36,392 bases of DNA from Bacteroidota bacterium. Its GTDB lineage: Bacteria; Bacteroidota; Bacteroidia; Flavobacteriales; Flavobacteriaceae. The notes under the pieces were generated by a model that was not told where the DNA came from, did no database searches, and saw only the letters and a list, made by a program, of their open reading frames with translations. The stretch spans positions 1 to 36,392 of the forward strand of contig JAJRQR010000210.1 of assembly GCA_024280145.1 (NCBI GenBank), read 5' to 3'. Below are positions 36,379-36,392 of this stretch, piece after piece; position 1 is the stretch's first letter; every line of letters begins with the position of its first letter. A program made the position numbers and the translations under genes.

Positions 36379-36392
36379 GCTTTTTTAGTAAA

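Overview
The window is a low-GC stretch that looks chromosomal and comes from a member of the Bacteroidota, most likely the Flavobacteriaceae. Four things support this: several genes are preceded by the Bacteroidota -7 box TAnnTTTG, twice with a TTG element 20 nt upstream; one protein has a type IX secretion (T9SS) C-terminal sorting tail; lineage-typical families are present (DUF4837, a probable DUF6909, a DUF6341-like protein, a bacterial GH3 protein); and start codons lack strong Shine-Dalgarno sequences. No tRNA, rRNA, CRISPR array, insertion sequence or integrase was seen, and no gene-free stretch exceeds 300 bases.

Layout. (1) 1-7.0 kb, cell-envelope housekeeping: an MltD-type lytic transglycosylase with two LysM domains, a DUF4837 lipoprotein, tatA on the minus strand, an M23 endopeptidase, a GH3-family acyl-adenylating protein broken by one in-frame stop, and a protein with an AMP-nucleosidase-like C-terminus. 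(2) 7.05-23.6 kb, first part of a surface-polysaccharide (probably O-antigen) locus, all on the plus strand and tightly packed: rfbBACD for dTDP-L-rhamnose, a Wzz-like chain-length protein, wecB and wecC for UDP-ManNAcA, an MBOAT/SGNH acyltransferase pair, a Wzx flippase, a Wzy-like polymerase, a broken glycosyltransferase, a catalytically degenerate SGNH protein, an O-antigen ligase-like protein and a radical SAM/B12-type enzyme. (3) 23.6-26.5 kb, a divergent pair of surface proteins: a T9SS leucine-rich-repeat protein and a two-IPT/TIG lipoprotein. (4) 26.5-34.7 kb, second part of the locus: a WecG/TagA glycosyltransferase, another ligase/polymerase-like protein, UDP-glucose dehydrogenase, UDP-glucuronate decarboxylase and a WcaJ-type initiating phosphoglycosyltransferase, then on the minus strand a GT4 glycosyltransferase and a CapK-like adenylating protein. 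(5) 34.7-36.4 kb: purD and a small membrane protein.

Together the locus can supply dTDP-Rha, UDP-ManNAcA, UDP-GlcA and UDP-Xyl, start a glycan on undecaprenyl phosphate, extend it with a small set of transferases, acylate it, flip it, polymerise it and ligate it. The sugar composition is inferred from the enzymes.

The most striking feature is damage to three genes by four apparent point lesions. Two are in-frame TAA codons at places where Glu (GAA) would be expected, in the GH3 gene and the 19.0-kb glycosyltransferase. Two are apparent single-base losses in homopolymers of seven, A7 in rfbD and T7 in the same glycosyltransferase; both leave an in-phase X XXX XXX heptamer that could permit -1 slippage. 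Sequencing error, real decay, phase variation and programmed frameshifting cannot be told apart from this sequence alone. Other points worth checking are the dead-looking SGNH protein at 20.05 kb, the radical SAM/B12 enzyme in a polysaccharide locus, and the AMP-nucleosidase-like protein.
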